In this document: positions 62,966-64,000 of the stretch, piece by piece
Layout: each line of letters begins with the position of its first letter
Position numbering within the stretch: position 1 is the first letter of the stretch
From: an uncultured Alistipes sp.
Lineage (GTDB): Bacteria > Bacteroidota > Bacteroidia > Bacteroidales > Rikenellaceae
Assembly (NCBI GenBank): GCA_900541585.1
Contig: UQKD01000018.1
Coordinates: forward strand, 11,281 to 75,280
Direction: 5' to 3'
Length of the DNA stretch: 64,000 bases
The notes under the pieces: generated by a model
The model's database searches: none
Seen by the model: only the letters and a program-made list of their open reading frames with translations
Told to the model about the DNA's origin: nothing
Program-made: the position numbers and the translations under genes

Positions 62966-63134
62966 TACTTCTGCCGGAAGTAAATCCGCATCGGGTTTCC
63001 GTTATGCGAAAGTCCCCCTTCTCAAAGGGGGATTCAGGGGGATTGTCAGCACCGGATTTTTCGGGACCGCCTGCCGTTCTGCCTTGCGATTCCGTCCGGA
63101 CACCTACTTCTGCCGGAAGTAAATCTGCATCGGG
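62966..63134 (-). repeat. Duplicated 3' end of der flanking a small hairpin repeat
   Basis: A 30-base segment at 62966-62995 repeats 63105-63134 with 29/30 identity; the second is the true der 3' end. The first reads PMRIYFRQK-stop on the minus strand. Between them is a C/G-rich hairpin (TCCCCCTT with its complement, 63013-63032) of a type seen repeatedly in Bacteroidetes genomes. Confidence 0.8.
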
Positions 63135-64000
63135 ACTCCCGAAAAATCCCAGTGGTCACGTATGTTGTTTTCGAGGAAGCGGCGGTAAGGCTCCTTGATG
63201 TACTGCGGCAGATTGACGAAGAACGCGAACTGCGGCGTCGGCGTCGGAAGCTGGGTCACGTACTTGATCTTGATATACTTGCCCTTGGTCGCGGGGGGCG
63301 GATAGTTCTCGATCAGCGGCAGCATGTAGTCGTTGAGTTCCGAGGTCGAGATGCGGCGTTTGCGCGACTGGTAAACGCGGATGGCGGTTTGCAGCACGTC
63401 GAAGATGCGCTGTTTGTTCATCACCGAGGTGAAGATGATCGGAATGTCGTTGAACGGCGCGAGTTTCTTTCGGAGGAACTCGGTCCACTCCTTCATCGTG
63501 TTGCTGTCCTTCTCGATCAGGTCCCATTTGTTGACCACGATCACGCAACCCTTGCGGTTGCGGACGATCAGGTTGTGGATGTTCAGGTCCTGCGATTCGA
63601 GTCCCTGCCGGGCGTCGATCATCAGGATGCAGACATCCGAATTTTCGATGGCGCGTATCGAGCGCATCACCGAGTAGAATTCGAGATCCTCCATCGTCTT
63701 GCCCTTCTTGCGCATGCCGGCCGTGTCGACGAGGTAGAAATCCATGCCGAACTTGTTGTAGCGCGTGTGGATTGAGTCGCGGGTGGTCCCGGCGATGGAG
63801 GTCACGATGTTGCGCTCCTCGCCCAGCAGGGCGTTCGTGAGCGACGACTTGCCGACGTTGGGACGGCCTACGATCGTGATGTGAGGCAGGTCCTCGTCCT
63901 CCTCGGAGACCGTTTCCACGGGCAGTGCGTCCAGAATGGCGTCCATCAGGTCGCCCGTGCCGCTTCCCGACATCGACGAGATGCAGTAGGGGTCGCCCAG
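63104..64000 (-). CDS. der: GTPase Der (EngA), C-terminal part
   Basis: The frame runs beyond the window; 298 C-terminal residues are visible. They hold the end of the first GTPase domain ([21 protein letters not shown]), the whole second GTPase domain ([36 protein letters not shown]) and the KH-like C-terminal domain ending IYFRQK. Der is a conserved ribosome-assembly GTPase for the 50S subunit. Confidence 0.97.
   Translation of the reverse strand: MGDPYCISSMSGSGTGDLMDAILDALPVETVSEEDEDLPHITIVGRPNVGKSSLTNALLGEERNIVTSIAGTTRDSIHTRYNKFGMDFYLVDTAGMRKKGKTMEDLEFYSVMRSIRAIENSDVCILMIDARQGLESQDLNIHNLIVRNRKGCVIVVNKWDLIEKDSNTMKEWTEFLRKKLAPFNDIPIIFTSVMNKQRIFDVLQTAIRVYQSRKRRISTSELNDYMLPLIENYPPPATKGKYIKIKYVTQLPTPTPQFAFFVNLPQYIKEPYRRFLENNIRDHWDFSGVPMQIYFRQK

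Overview
The window looks like a chromosome segment of a gut Bacteroidales bacterium, most likely Alistipes or a close Rikenellaceae relative. Reasons: paired SusC/SusD genes, many lipoproteins with a Bacteroidetes-type lipobox, promoters of the form TTTG-N19/21-TAnnTTTG, no Shine-Dalgarno sequences, and high GC in the core genes. No species marker (rRNA) is present, so the genus is an inference.

Region 1 (1-26.3 kb) is a carbohydrate-use region. After the end of a DUF4465 protein and a LacI-type regulator comes a minus-strand amino-sugar operon: a NahK-like kinase, a CBM9-like protein, a NagB-LmbE fusion and NagB. Next is a divergent polysaccharide utilization locus for chondroitin-type glycosaminoglycans. 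Its left arm (minus) is a PL8 lyase, SusC, SusD and a DUF5017 lipoprotein. Its right arm (plus) is a GH88 hydrolase, a second PL8 lyase, a sulfatase, a PL29-like lyase and a DUF4988/DUF4957-like lipoprotein. Lyases and sulfatase would cut the polymer, GH88 would split unsaturated disaccharides, SusCD would import products, and the amino-sugar operon could process the hexosamine.

Region 2 (26.3-40.5 kb) is mostly core metabolism: manA with a ROK kinase, ilvDBNC behind a complete-looking attenuator with a 21-residue Ile/Leu/Val-rich leader peptide, thrBC behind a Thr-rich leader peptide, an unidentified lipoprotein, dinB and a nitroreductase.

Region 3 (about 40.5-48.6 kb) is a lower-GC island ending at tRNA-Lys. 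It carries an HTH remnant, an AraC regulator, a PAS histidine kinase, a receiver-only response regulator coupled to a previously unlisted 54-residue peptide gene, a fimbrillin-like lipoprotein and a broken tyrosine recombinase.

Region 4 (48.7-64 kb) returns to core genes: a catalytically degenerate GH2-like protein, an HsdR_N-like protein, a LytS/LytTR two-component pair behind a tandemly duplicated promoter repeat, an acyl-CoA ligase with a structured 3' element, plsY, a YitT-family protein, miaB, a DEAD-box helicase, catalase, an AraC/DUF417 pair and the 3' part of der.

The observations most worth following are the ilv and thr leaders, four G/C homopolymer tracts (two inside the 5' coding part of genes), the NagB-like domain that has lost its catalytic His, the island signalling cassette, and the duplicated LytSR promoter.
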